64,000 bases of DNA from Lentisphaerota bacterium (GTDB taxonomy: Bacteria > Verrucomicrobiota > Lentisphaeria > Victivallales > Victivallaceae), in the NCBI GenBank assembly GCA_015061725.1, contig SUVX01000006.1:1-64000 (forward strand). The letters are read 5' to 3'. Below, piece after piece: positions 7,910 to 16,897 of the stretch. A program made the translations under genes and the position numbers. The notes below the pieces were generated by a model. It searched no databases. It had not been told where the DNA came from and saw nothing but the letters and a program-made list of their open reading frames with translations. Numbering within the stretch: position 1 is the first letter of the stretch; the number at the start of each line of letters is the position of its first letter.

Positions 7910-10900
7910 TATGCCTCCTCTTTCGGTATTCCGGAAAGCTCGGCAATTTCGTCATCTGTAATAGCGCGGTTGTAAAGCCGGATGTTGCGGACAGCACCTT
8001 TGAACCCATAACTGTAACCCGCTTCTCTGAACAATCTGATCTGATTGCTTGTTATGGGCAGATGTGATCCGGTAATGCTTTGTGACATACACAAGACACC
8101 TTTTTTGTACATGCGTAATGTACCATTTTTACAGGTTATAATAATATATGTCCATTCCGACAGCGGTACAGACTCAGATGTGCATACCAACTCTGTTCCG
8201 GCGTAATACCCCGGATGATATTCCCCTTCCCCATCTATCTGTTTGAGGAAAAATCCGGGATTGTTACTTCCTGAGTTGATAACAGGACATGCAGTAGCAG
8301 TATTTCGGGCAACAATCGGCATAACGTTCAAACACAAAGAAAAATCTCCTGAACCAAACAATTCTGAAGATGCAGGAATATACATATTCGGGTAAACAGT
8401 ATCTCCGCTGTAGCTATATATAGCCCCATCGCTGAACTTACCGCCGGACTCTTCGTCCCCCAAAATCAACTGACCACTTTCCGCAGACCGTCCATTTGCT
8501 CCGGACAAGTACAATACCGGCTGTTCCTGAACATAAGGCTTTTCCGGAATATCCCAGTCGAACCCTTCCAATCCGGTCGCCATGTCGGCGATTTCTTCAT
8601 CGGTCATGATTCTGTCCCAAATGCAGGCTTCGTCAATTTGCCCGGAAATATATTCATCCCAGCCTCCGATTGCTGAACGGGAAAAAATACCGATTTCCTT
8701 GGCATCGTCAGGCAGAGCTGTATCGAAGTCCTTTTCCACGATAAATTTTCCATTTGCATAAAAACGAGTTTTGCATTTATTCTCGGCTATCAACTCGATT
8801 GACAATGTGTACATATTCCACTTGCCAAGGACAGGCGTTGCAATTCCGTCGTTAAAATTACCCCTGAACCCAAAACCGGAATTAAGAATAACGCACATGT
8901 CTGAACTGCCACTCCACTTTGCTCCGAAACCGAAAACAAGAGCGTTACCGACAATATGATGCGGTTTGAAAAACACATTCATTGTTGTTTTTGTTCCAAA
9001 GTAGAATGTGTTAGAAGCACTTAAACAACTGCCTCCATGAGCCATTGGTGCGGCACTGTTTCCGCAATAGCCCAATTCGTCATAACTGACATCGCCGGAC
9101 GGCATCATCTCCGTCCCCCAGACGGTATCAACAAAGTGTCCGTCAACGGCTTTGAAACGGCGGACAAGTCCGTTTTCGGGGATGTGAAGTTCCCGGTCAA
9201 TGAGTTGCCCGATGAGTTTGCCGTCCTGAGCAAAATAAATGCCGTTTGTAGACGGTGTTACTGAATACGATGAAATATCAACCGAATCACCTTCGGTCCA
9301 TTCTGCCGTCTCTGGGTCAAACGCCGTTACGGATTGTGCCAGAGATGTTTCGGTAAGAGATGATATCGTTTCATTCGTTATTGTTGTTGTAACAGTAGCG
9401 TTGCCATAGTTCATGTTTTGCCAAGTTGCTGAACCTGCCGGGATATCAGCTCCCTCGTAATACAGCAAAGCACTCCCGCCGTAACTTGTCGGAGACGTGC
9501 CGATAAACCATTGACTGCTTGAGTCAGACCATTCCTCAGCAGAAGAATCGTATCCGGCAAGATAGTAGTTGCCGTCAACTTGTTTATACACACGGGCATA
9601 ACCTTTTTTATACTTCGTGTTTTCGGTAACCTGATATATACCGTTGGCGGCAGAACCGTCAGTGTACCATTCATCTTCCACGCTTCCGAGCGTTCCAATA
9701 CCGGACACCTCGACCTGCGCCGGGGCGGTAAAACCCTCCCGTGCAGGATTGTAGTTGGTGACTTTAACAAGCTGAAAGCCAGCTTCATACTCGCCAGTAA
9801 CGCCGAAAATAGAAACATCTTTTTTGATGTTTTCAGGAACGAGATTTGCATCACCCTCTATAAGTAGCGGGAAACCGGTGATATAAGTTCCGGGTACTAT
9901 GGTTTGTGCATTAACACTTGGAGTTATCGTATATCCTGTTACAGCGTTTCCTATTGTAACTGTTCTGTCATTATGATAGCCTTCCGTTATAGTGACTTCG
10001 TTGGAATAGCTCCCCTCAACCATAACGTTATCGTCTAAATCGTCGCGGCCTACCAGTACGCGCCCCATCGGAATAGTTACTGTCACGTCTTCACGGATAC
10101 GCCCTGCCGGAACGGTGACGGTGTTTCCGTCAAGTACAGCTGCCGTGTCAGGCATTGTTCCGGTGACTTTTTCACCATTTATATACACAGTAAGTCCTTT
10201 GTAGACATCCGAAGCCTGAGCGGTTGTACCTGATCCCCAAGGAATACCGCTTAAATTTACTTCGGTGGTCTCGGCGGCGGTATAGCATCTCCCCGGTAAC
10301 GGTACGGAAAAACCATCATCAAAAATGAGCCTGTCTGTGACGTTGTTTTCAAATTCATACTTTTCTCCATCCCAATATGCCTTGTACCCTGACCAATACT
10401 TTGATTCTTCGGAGAACAGCATGAACGATTTAATAGCAATAGATGAAATAGAAAAACTAAATTCCAAACGGTAAGTCTCGTATCCTTCAAAACCTTGAGC
10501 CATGTAGACTTCTCGTTCTATTTCTCCTGATGATTCAATGCCAGACGGGAAGTCATCCACTGTTATTTTATCCAGCAATACTTTTGTTGAAAGTTCAGTT
10601 ATTCCGTATAATTCTATTTTGTCTCCTGTAAGAAAAAATTTTGAGTCTCTAAATACAATTTTATATCTGCTTGTCTTTTTTTTCTCTTTAAAGCTGATTT
10701 GCAACCAAGGAGGATTATCATCGCTGTTTGGTACCCATACCAACATATCGCTGTTGTTAAAAGCTCTATACGCATTACCGGTGGAAGCACTGAGAGTGTA
10801 CCAATCACCAATGTTCCTTTGTGCGCCAAGTGGAGAAACCAATTTGCTTTCCACGCATTTGTAAAAACTCTGCATGATGCCTCTTCCTGTTATTAAATCG

Positions 10901-11229
10901 CCCTTGACGTATGCGGTCTTGCCCTTTGTAATATCAGCAGCAGTTGCAGTCGCATCTTCTGTAACAATGTATTCACTGGGAATAGGTTGAACAACAACCT
11001 GTGAAAAATAATCAGCATTGTACTCACTTGGATAATAAATCTTGTTACTTTTACTTGGAGTAACATTTAACATTGTTGCAACAGGTGTGTCTGTTGAACC
11101 ATCAATACCGCTGCCGACCGTGATGGAGTTGACCGCAGTTGTCATGCCGTCAATGGAAAGTTCTCCGATTACTCCGCTTTTAGCACGGACGGCATCTGCC
11201 AAAGCCGTCATTTTTTCATTTACGCTCAT
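7909..11229 (-). CDS. Large phage tail fibre with two LamG-like domains
   Basis: This is a 1,106-residue structural protein. The N-terminus (NEKMTALADAVRAKSG, then LSIDGMTTAV) is the signature of a widespread phage tail protein group. A long beta-rich middle follows, with repeated short ITxGKTAYVKGDLITG-like segments. Two laminin-G/concanavalin-like domains end the protein, at about residues 700-885 and 920-1103. Each closes with a related motif (IWDRIMTDEEIADM and LYNRAITDDEIAEL). Such domains commonly bind polysaccharides, so this is probably the receptor-binding fibre. It is coupled to the DUF1353 gene and lies 1 base after the collagen-like gene. Confidence 0.8.
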   Translation of the reverse strand: MSVNEKMTALADAVRAKSGVIGELSIDGMTTAVNSITVGSGIDGSTDTPVATMLNVTPSKSNKIYYPSEYNADYFSQVVVQPIPSEYIVTEDATATAADITKGKTAYVKGDLITGRGIMQSFYKCVESKLVSPLGAQRNIGDWYTLSASTGNAYRAFNNSDMLVWVPNSDDNPPWLQISFKEKKKTSRYKIVFRDSKFFLTGDKIELYGITELSTKVLLDKITVDDFPSGIESSGEIEREVYMAQGFEGYETYRLEFSFSISSIAIKSFMLFSEESKYWSGYKAYWDGEKYEFENNVTDRLIFDDGFSVPLPGRCYTAAETTEVNLSGIPWGSGTTAQASDVYKGLTVYINGEKVTGTMPDTAAVLDGNTVTVPAGRIREDVTVTIPMGRVLVGRDDLDDNVMVEGSYSNEVTITEGYHNDRTVTIGNAVTGYTITPSVNAQTIVPGTYITGFPLLIEGDANLVPENIKKDVSIFGVTGEYEAGFQLVKVTNYNPAREGFTAPAQVEVSGIGTLGSVEDEWYTDGSAANGIYQVTENTKYKKGYARVYKQVDGNYYLAGYDSSAEEWSDSSSQWFIGTSPTSYGGSALLYYEGADIPAGSATWQNMNYGNATVTTTITNETISSLTETSLAQSVTAFDPETAEWTEGDSVDISSYSVTPSTNGIYFAQDGKLIGQLIDRELHIPENGLVRRFKAVDGHFVDTVWGTEMMPSGDVSYDELGYCGNSAAPMAHGGSCLSASNTFYFGTKTTMNVFFKPHHIVGNALVFGFGAKWSGSSDMCVILNSGFGFRGNFNDGIATPVLGKWNMYTLSIELIAENKCKTRFYANGKFIVEKDFDTALPDDAKEIGIFSRSAIGGWDEYISGQIDEACIWDRIMTDEEIADMATGLEGFDWDIPEKPYVQEQPVLYLSGANGRSAESGQLILGDEESGGKFSDGAIYSYSGDTVYPNMYIPASSELFGSGDFSLCLNVMPIVARNTATACPVINSGSNNPGFFLKQIDGEGEYHPGYYAGTELVCTSESVPLSEWTYIIITCKNGTLRMYKKGVLCMSQSITGSHLPITSNQIRLFREAGYSYGFKGAVRNIRLYNRAITDDEIAELSGIPKEEA

Positions 11230-11230
11230 G

Positions 11231-12202
11231 TTACCACTCTCCGTTTAAAATTGCTTCATCCACATAACTCTTGATTTCTGCGATGTCCTCTTCAGTCCAG
11301 TAGTCTGTACCGCGGACAGGTGTGTAACCGGGATCACCCTTGAACGGAACGGGGTCTGACCAATCGCCGGAAGTATCGCTTGCTTTGATATACACATTGC
11401 CGGTATCTGTTGCAAGAAAAGAAAAATTTCGGGATTGACTGTCATATTGAGAGCGTTCAGCAAGCGTGTCTGCGGCATCAATCTTAAATGCCTCACCGCG
11501 CTCCCCCTGAATACCCTGAATACCCTGATCGCCTTTTTCGCCTTTTTCGCCCTTTTCGCCCTGCGGTCCGCGGGCGGGAATACCTGTATCGACTTCTCCA
11601 ACCTGCCAGAATCCGCCGGAATTGATTACAGGAGCCGTTTTCAAGGCCTCGGAATGGGCTTCACCCGCAATGATTGCACGGACTTCTGCAGAAGTAAGAT
11701 ATGCCGGATCCGAAGCCACGCTTTCCGGAACATCATTGCTGCCTGCATACAACCTGTTCCGGACCGTAAGGGGAAAAAGCAGAGAAAAACAAGCTGTTCC
11801 ATTCTCATTGAGACCTGCGATCTCACAGGTGAACTCACTGCTGCGTGCGGTGCCGAGTGCCGCAGAAAGAGCTTCTGAAGCAAAATTCGGGATAGACACT
11901 TTCAAAGCCGTTCTGCCGCTTGAAACAAGTGCTTCGATTCCCCCGGTTTTAAGAAACAACGGTGCCGTCGCAGAATTGAAATCCCTGTCAATTGCAAAAA
12001 AATATTGTTCGCAGTTTGAAATCACGCCACCGTCAACGGCCTGAAGTTCCACGGCATTTTCTGTCGTTTTTCTCAAATCCAGAAGCAATTCCGCTTCAGA
12101 ACCGATCACCAGTTCCGGAGCATTTTTGACTTTTCCCCCGTATTGATCTGAGAGCTGAACACCATTGGTATCACACTTTAAAATAACATTTATTTGATTC
12201 AT
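11231..12202 (-). CDS. BppU-like baseplate protein with collagen-like stretch
   Basis: The 323-residue protein begins with a beta-rich N-terminal domain (about residues 1-155) resembling the upper baseplate BppU family. A collagen-like Gly-X-Y tract follows at about 210-238 (GPQGEKGEKGEKGDQG...). The C-terminal region ends in GYTPVRGTDYWTEEDIAEIK, a motif very common in phage tail proteins of Firmicutes and gut phages. Collagen tracts trimerise fibres. It probably links the baseplate to the fibre encoded next. Confidence 0.75.
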   Translation of the reverse strand: MNQINVILKCDTNGVQLSDQYGGKVKNAPELVIGSEAELLLDLRKTTENAVELQAVDGGVISNCEQYFFAIDRDFNSATAPLFLKTGGIEALVSSGRTALKVSIPNFASEALSAALGTARSSEFTCEIAGLNENGTACFSLLFPLTVRNRLYAGSNDVPESVASDPAYLTSAEVRAIIAGEAHSEALKTAPVINSGGFWQVGEVDTGIPARGPQGEKGEKGEKGDQGIQGIQGERGEAFKIDAADTLAERSQYDSQSRNFSFLATDTGNVYIKASDTSGDWSDPVPFKGDPGYTPVRGTDYWTEEDIAEIKSYVDEAILNGEW

Positions 12203-12226
12203 TAAAATTCCTCTCCGAATAAAAAA

Positions 12227-13249
12227 TTATACAAAAACCGCTTTCTGCATTTCAGGCGGATCATAAAATTTAAAATAATTTCTGAGATCGCAAAAACAGG
12301 ATAGTTTCGCAGAAAACCCCCGGACGCTCATGCTGTAATCATATCCTGATTGCGGCACAGGAAAAGAGGCGGATTTTCCGAGATTGGACAATTTCTGATA
12401 CAAGCCGGTCAACTCCACCAGCGTCCCCGGAACGGTTCCATCCGGAATATGCTGCGAGAAAAAAATCTGCGGTGTGTTGAATTTCAATCCGCAACCGAAA
12501 TCATACGCCTGCCATTGACGGAACGTATTATCATGCTTGTGCGAAAATGCCAGCGCATTTTCAGGGATATCCACGCCATTGCTGTTGATCTGGAGCATTC
12601 GGGGTGTGATTTCCAGACACAGCAATCCGGGGGCAGCCAGGAGATATTTCACCCGGTCAGGAATCCGCAAACAGCGGGTGACATTCCAGGAGTCTTTTCC
12701 CCGTTCCGTGATCTGCGACATTTCAAATGTATTGGAACTTACTGTTTTATATTCCTCCCGTTCAAGTTTGCTTACGGCTTCTGAATAAGTGTCGCCTGAG
12801 CCTGCATGTTTTTCATATATGAAATTGACGTACTGCATGGACGGAGCCGTTTTCCACGCCAGATTGATGAAACGGTAACGCTGCATGCACCACTCATATT
12901 TTAATGCAGAATATGGATATATCCATTCTGTATCGCAGCGTTGATCCATGTCAATCAAATCCTCCTGCAGATAATTGGCTGCATTTTCAAGAGAAAAAGT
13001 GGAACCATCCGGTAAAACATAACCGTTCATCCGGTAAAAAAGGTTATCAATATCGGTGACAATCCGGAAAATCGGATGACAATACATCGTTTTATCTTCG
13101 TAAAAATTCAATATCCTGTCACTGACGTATTCATGCGTGTTCACGGCCTGCAGCCGTTCCATAGCTGCACAGGTCAAACCGTACAGTGCCGTCTGAAAAG
13201 ATACCCCTGTCAAATCAGGAAATCCGTAATTCTGCCATTGACTCATCAT
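12227..13249 (-). CDS. Phage structural protein, tail-region, unknown
   Basis: The start chosen is the ATG at 13249, with an excellent GGAGGA site six bases upstream and an ATGATGA overlap with the previous gene. This gives 340 residues. An upstream extension to 13354 would only overlap its neighbour. The sequence (MMSQWQNYGFPDLTGVSFQT...) contains many aromatic residues and no recognised domain. Its place between two tail-type genes suggests a baseplate or tail component. Confidence 0.6.
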   Translation of the reverse strand: MMSQWQNYGFPDLTGVSFQTALYGLTCAAMERLQAVNTHEYVSDRILNFYEDKTMYCHPIFRIVTDIDNLFYRMNGYVLPDGSTFSLENAANYLQEDLIDMDQRCDTEWIYPYSALKYEWCMQRYRFINLAWKTAPSMQYVNFIYEKHAGSGDTYSEAVSKLEREEYKTVSSNTFEMSQITERGKDSWNVTRCLRIPDRVKYLLAAPGLLCLEITPRMLQINSNGVDIPENALAFSHKHDNTFRQWQAYDFGCGLKFNTPQIFFSQHIPDGTVPGTLVELTGLYQKLSNLGKSASFPVPQSGYDYSMSVRGFSAKLSCFCDLRNYFKFYDPPEMQKAVFV

Positions 13250-14073
13250 GTCGTCCTCCTGCTCCGGGGAAGAACAAACCGGCTCCGCCAATAAACCTGT
13301 CCCCCCGTCCAGCGCTGTATAACAGTACCGGACCGACTGATTTCCGCAAGACAAATCGCGGGTTCGTCCTGTTTTTCAATGATATTGAACTCAAACTCGT
13401 GGGTGAGATAGAGATAACCTCCAATTTCATGAACTTTTAAGAGCATGTAAATTTTGTCTCCCGGAAGACAGTTGTGTTCCAACTCCGCAGTGGAAACATC
13501 ATCGATATCTGTTCTTCCGGCATAACCGGATAATGGATTGCCCCCGTCATAAATTCTTACCTTTGAAATTCTGCCTTCCCCGTTGAACTCAACGGCAGAT
13601 ACCTTGAAATAGTTGCGGTACAAATCATTCCCCGGATTGTTGATATTCACAAGACCCTTATCGGAAAAATAATACCCGGGAAGAATCATCACATCCGGCG
13701 GAAGCGGCGTACCCTTCCGTACCGTAGCCAAACCGCTGATTTGAACATCAACCGTTTCTCCGGGCGGACAATCTGACAGCGTCACCCCGCAGGGATCAAT
13801 GACACCGGGGGTGATGACAAAAGTATCTGTAAACAATCGCGTCTGAGTCAAGTCGGGCGGAGAAAGTGTCACACAACTGCCCGCCGGAATGGTTGCCTTG
13901 CTCCCGTTTTGTCCGCGGACTGTTTCCGGACTGCCTGTCCGCAGCTGTCCGCACGAATCTCCGCCGAAATTGCCCAGAAAACCCAGCATTTCATTGACGG
14001 CGTTGTGACGTGATGCCGTTTCCGGCTGCCAGGCATCTCCCTGCTGAACAAAAAAACCGCTGTCAATATCCAT
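13246..14073 (-). CDS. Phage structural protein, unknown
   Basis: The 275-residue protein is beta-rich with frequent Gly, Pro and Asp turns, and no domain is recognised. It overlaps the upstream gene by 11 bases and the downstream gene by 4, so the tail genes form one compact operon. It may be a tail tip or baseplate protein, judged by position only. Confidence 0.6.
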   Translation of the reverse strand: MDIDSGFFVQQGDAWQPETASRHNAVNEMLGFLGNFGGDSCGQLRTGSPETVRGQNGSKATIPAGSCVTLSPPDLTQTRLFTDTFVITPGVIDPCGVTLSDCPPGETVDVQISGLATVRKGTPLPPDVMILPGYYFSDKGLVNINNPGNDLYRNYFKVSAVEFNGEGRISKVRIYDGGNPLSGYAGRTDIDDVSTAELEHNCLPGDKIYMLLKVHEIGGYLYLTHEFEFNIIEKQDEPAICLAEISRSGTVIQRWTGGQVYWRSRFVLPRSRRTT

Positions 14074-14881
14074 TTCTGCCGATTCCCAATATGTTGAAAT
14101 CGCCGATCGGATAAATTTGGCTCACACAGATATTTGTATCTCCGAGCGGCCAGACACAGTCCCAGCCCTGCGCCGAAAAGGTGACGTTATGGACAAGCTG
14201 ATCTTTCCGGTTGCGGCGGATGGCAAATTTCATTGTTACATCAATCAATTCATCTTCGTCATCATTGAGATAAGGTGCGCTGGTACTTGCACCCAGCAGT
14301 AGAACCTCTCCCGTTTCCCAGCCGTGAAATTTCCATGAATTGATACAGCCGAGCAAAGGCAGCAGCACTTTGCGGAACTTTAGATTATATTCCCGCAACG
14401 GCAGTGTCAGTACACAATTTTCCCGTATGACGGGGACGATAATATTTGTTCCTGTTACATGACTTGCCGAACCGGATTTGCCGTTCCAGCCGATCATCAA
14501 ACCCACTTTGGGAGCAGTTTTTCCGTAAATACGATTGTTTTCTGCAATAAAAATATGTTCCGTTGCATGTGACGCTGCGAGAAACCATTTCTCATCCCTG
14601 GCACGCCGGTTGGAACGTTTGACCGGATTTTTCCAGCTTTTCTGTTCGTAAGAGACCTCGATTTCATAAACGCCCGAACCGTGGTACTCCGCAATGGAAG
14701 CCTCTGTCAGCTGTGCGGCGCCGAGGTTTTCAGGCACAAATTTCAATACCGCATCAAGCACCTCTTCATCCGTATATTTTTCCGGATCTGCGCCTGTCGT
14801 ATGACAGGTCAGTACGGCTGAAGTTACTTTGCCGTTACTGTTGACACTCTTTGTATGATTGGCTGAAAGATGTATTTGCAT
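14063..14881 (-). CDS. Phage protein of tail region, unknown
   Basis: From the ATG at 14881 (GAGAGGAG six bases upstream) the product has 272 residues and begins MQIHLSANHT. A longer frame from 14977 would overlap the previous gene with no ribosome site. The N-terminal part (YTDEEVLDAVLKFVPENL) is helical; the rest is mixed and rich in aromatics. The function is not recognised. Confidence 0.6.
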   Translation of the reverse strand: MQIHLSANHTKSVNSNGKVTSAVLTCHTTGADPEKYTDEEVLDAVLKFVPENLGAAQLTEASIAEYHGSGVYEIEVSYEQKSWKNPVKRSNRRARDEKWFLAASHATEHIFIAENNRIYGKTAPKVGLMIGWNGKSGSASHVTGTNIIVPVIRENCVLTLPLREYNLKFRKVLLPLLGCINSWKFHGWETGEVLLLGASTSAPYLNDDEDELIDVTMKFAIRRNRKDQLVHNVTFSAQGWDCVWPLGDTNICVSQIYPIGDFNILGIGRNGY

Positions 14882-14895
14882 ATTATACTCCTCTC

Positions 14896-15417
14896 TCAAT
14901 TGAAATAACGCTCTTCGGTCTGCGTTTTCAGCAGATCGTAATTTTTCTTCAAATAACGCAGCTGTCCCCTGGCGCACTCAGTCAATGCGCCGATTGCCGC
15001 ACTTAATTGTGCATCAGATTTTTTTTCCGGCATCGCATTTTCCTGCGGACTGTGTGATGGTATTTCTGCCGGAAATTTTTCCTCAGTGTGTTCCGCCCCG
15101 GTTCCGTAAAGTGAAAGTTCCTCTCCGGCGGCAGTCCGTAAAATGCGGTGTCTCTCCGGGGTTCGGAATTCCGACTCAGTGGTTCGGTATCCTGCCGGAT
15201 ATGCTGCCGGAGGATATTCTTCCGTCTGCGGCTGAAAAGTTTCTGCATCTTCTGCTTCAAAATCAGTGTTCTCTGCCGCAGGACTTTCTGCAAAATGTTC
15301 CCTTGCCGGCACTGCATTTTTTTTCCTCTCAGAACGGATAAACAACGTTTCCAGGTCAACATCGTTCTGCTTTCGGCGCAAAAATGACAATGACGGCAGT
15401 TGAAAATATGGCATCAT
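14896..15417 (-). CDS. Charged low-complexity phage protein
   Basis: This 173-residue protein opens the leftward tail operon behind AAGGAGAC. It is dominated by Glu, Ala, Pro and Arg in the middle (about residues 35-130), suggesting disorder. A helical C-terminus follows (LSAAIGALTECARGQLRYLKKNYD). No family is recognised. It could be an assembly or regulatory factor. Confidence 0.55.
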   Translation of the reverse strand: MMPYFQLPSLSFLRRKQNDVDLETLFIRSERKKNAVPAREHFAESPAAENTDFEAEDAETFQPQTEEYPPAAYPAGYRTTESEFRTPERHRILRTAAGEELSLYGTGAEHTEEKFPAEIPSHSPQENAMPEKKSDAQLSAAIGALTECARGQLRYLKKNYDLLKTQTEERYFN

Positions 15418-15496
15418 CTTGTCTCCTTATGAAAAATAATTATTGTTTTTGAAATTGTCTCAAATCAAGAAAACTTGTGATGTTCTCCCGTCCCAC

Positions 15497-15511
15497 ACGC
15501 CCTTCGTCACC
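15497..15511 (-). repeat. 15-bp repeat, copy 2
   Basis: This is an exact copy of the 15 bases at 5883-5897, located in the intergenic region between the prophage tail operon and the permease gene. On the minus strand it lies in a 24-codon frame (15534 to 15460) that lacks a ribosome site, so I do not call a gene. The rest of 15418-15648 holds nothing else I can support. Confidence 0.5.
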
Positions 15512-15648
15512 CCCCTTTTTCCGTTTTTAATCATCCGGAAGCAAAAAAAAGGTGTTTTTACAGTCTTGCCTTGTGGAATTTATTTGTTTTAATTCAAGTT
15601 GAGAGTTATTTTATATGAAATTATTATTTTAAGGAGTACTGTTTCAAG

Positions 15649-16497
15649 ATGGGTATATTTTTTGCTTTCTGCTGTCTGGCGTGTTCGGCTCTTAATGATT
15701 TTCTTTTTAAAATCTTTTCCGGAAAGAAGTCGTCCGTCGGTATTTTTGTTTCCATCGTCGGTGTTATCTGGCTTGCCGCCCTCTGCACCATTCCTGTTGA
15801 TTTGAAAAACAATCTGCCCGCTACAATTTTGTGGAGCATCATCGGTGGAACTTTTTCCCTCACCGGAAATCTTCTTCTGATTGAATCCATGAAGTTTCAA
15901 AGTGCCGGAGTATGTTCCACCATCTACCGCCTCAATCTCGTTGCCGTCGTCCTCGGCGCAAATCTTCTGCTCGGAGAAAATCTTTCACTTCAGCAATATC
16001 TCGGCGTCGCTGCCGCCGCTGCCGCCGTATTCTGTTTCTTCTCCTTTGAGAAAAATGACAGCAAAAAAGCCCTCCTCGGGCTGGGACTTGCTATTGCGGC
16101 CTCTTTGCTCCGTGCCGGTATGGGGTTGAGTTACAAGTATGGTATCATGCAGGGCGCCGATGCCAACGGTATCAGCATCGGAACCAGCTTCTTCTGGATT
16201 TTCGGCGGTATTATTTATTGTCTGATCAGAAAAGAACCCATCCGCGCTTCGTTCAATAAGTATATGTTGATTACCGGTATCGTTTCGGGTGTCTTTGTCG
16301 CCGGTATTGTTTTCTTTATGGCTTCCGCCCTCAAATACGGCGATGCAAGTGTCGTCTTAACGATTGCTCAGATGAGTTTCCTCGGAACTCTCGCCCTGAG
16401 TGTCATCTTCCTCAAAGAAAAACTTTCTCCCCTCAAAATAACCGGCATGCTCTGCGGCATTGCCTCAATATTTCTGCTTACGCTTTTTTCAAAGTGA
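15649..16497 (+). CDS. DMT/EamA-type inner-membrane transporter
   Basis: The 282 residues form about ten hydrophobic segments in two five-helix halves, the EamA (drug/metabolite transporter) layout. The halves meet near residue 145. The end of the first half (LVAVVLGANLLLGENLSLQQYLGV) and of the second half (SVIFLKEKLSPLKITGMLCG) carry the typical GE/KE-L-S motif of the family. Substrates in this family range from amino acids to sugars, so none can be named. It is the first non-phage gene and is a single-gene unit. GGAG lies 13 bases before the ATG. Confidence 0.8.
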   Translation: MGIFFAFCCLACSALNDFLFKIFSGKKSSVGIFVSIVGVIWLAALCTIPVDLKNNLPATILWSIIGGTFSLTGNLLLIESMKFQSAGVCSTIYRLNLVAVVLGANLLLGENLSLQQYLGVAAAAAAVFCFFSFEKNDSKKALLGLGLAIAASLLRAGMGLSYKYGIMQGADANGISIGTSFFWIFGGIIYCLIRKEPIRASFNKYMLITGIVSGVFVAGIVFFMASALKYGDASVVLTIAQMSFLGTLALSVIFLKEKLSPLKITGMLCGIASIFLLTLFSK

Positions 16498-16897
16498 AAA
16501 CGCCTGAGCAAAAAAAAAAGCCGGGTAACGGTTGCTTTTGTTGCTGCAACCGTTCAATGGGAAGGTTCCTTGAAAATCCCCGTCTGACTGTGGGTGACGC
16601 TTGCTGTGAATACTGTGTTTTTATGTGGGGCACCGATTGCATAAATCAGATTTCTCCGGTGATCTTCACAAGAGCCGATTATGCGGCGTACCTTTTTTAT
16701 AAGTATCCTTATTCAACAGCGACGTCCCTCGGCTTTTGCAGAACGGCTGCGGGTATTAAAAACTTGCGCGGCGTATATCCTGTCTGCATATCTTTGTCCC
16801 ATTTTTACAGATTTTTACGGCGGTACTGGAAAACTGCTTCATCGTGTGCTATCTTAATAAAGTATTGAGAGCAATCTGCCGGATGGGAAAACTGTAT
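16498..16897. other. Intergenic region without a convincing gene
   Basis: This 400-base stretch separates the permease from the AraC regulator. A plus-strand frame (16494-16868, GTG start overlapping the permease stop) would encode 124 residues with many cysteines. It has no ribosome site and an unlikely composition, so I do not call it. The region contains the hairpin at 16527-16554 and probably the regulator's promoter, which I cannot place with confidence. Confidence 0.5.
16510..16554 (-). terminator. Hairpin with A-tract, terminator in the minus direction
   Basis: AACGGTTGC (16527-16535) pairs with GCAACCGTT (16546-16554) around a ten-base loop. On the plus strand an A-run (16510-16519) precedes it. 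Read on the minus strand, the hairpin is therefore followed by a T-tract after about seven bases. No minus-strand gene enters from the right, so it may act as a barrier or as a weak terminator for the permease. Confidence 0.4.

Noticed and set aside
15460..15534. A 24-codon minus-strand frame containing the second 15-bp repeat
   Set aside because: There is no ribosome site upstream and the product is too short to judge. The DNA repeat is reported instead.
1..15648. Search by eye for attachment-site direct repeats flanking the prophage
   Set aside because: No matching repeat was found between 1-228 and 15,418-15,648. The left end probably lies outside the window, and no integrase or tRNA is visible.
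16494..16868. A 124-codon Cys-rich frame after the permease
   Set aside because: It begins with GTG without a ribosome site, has an odd composition and contains a hairpin inside the supposed coding region.
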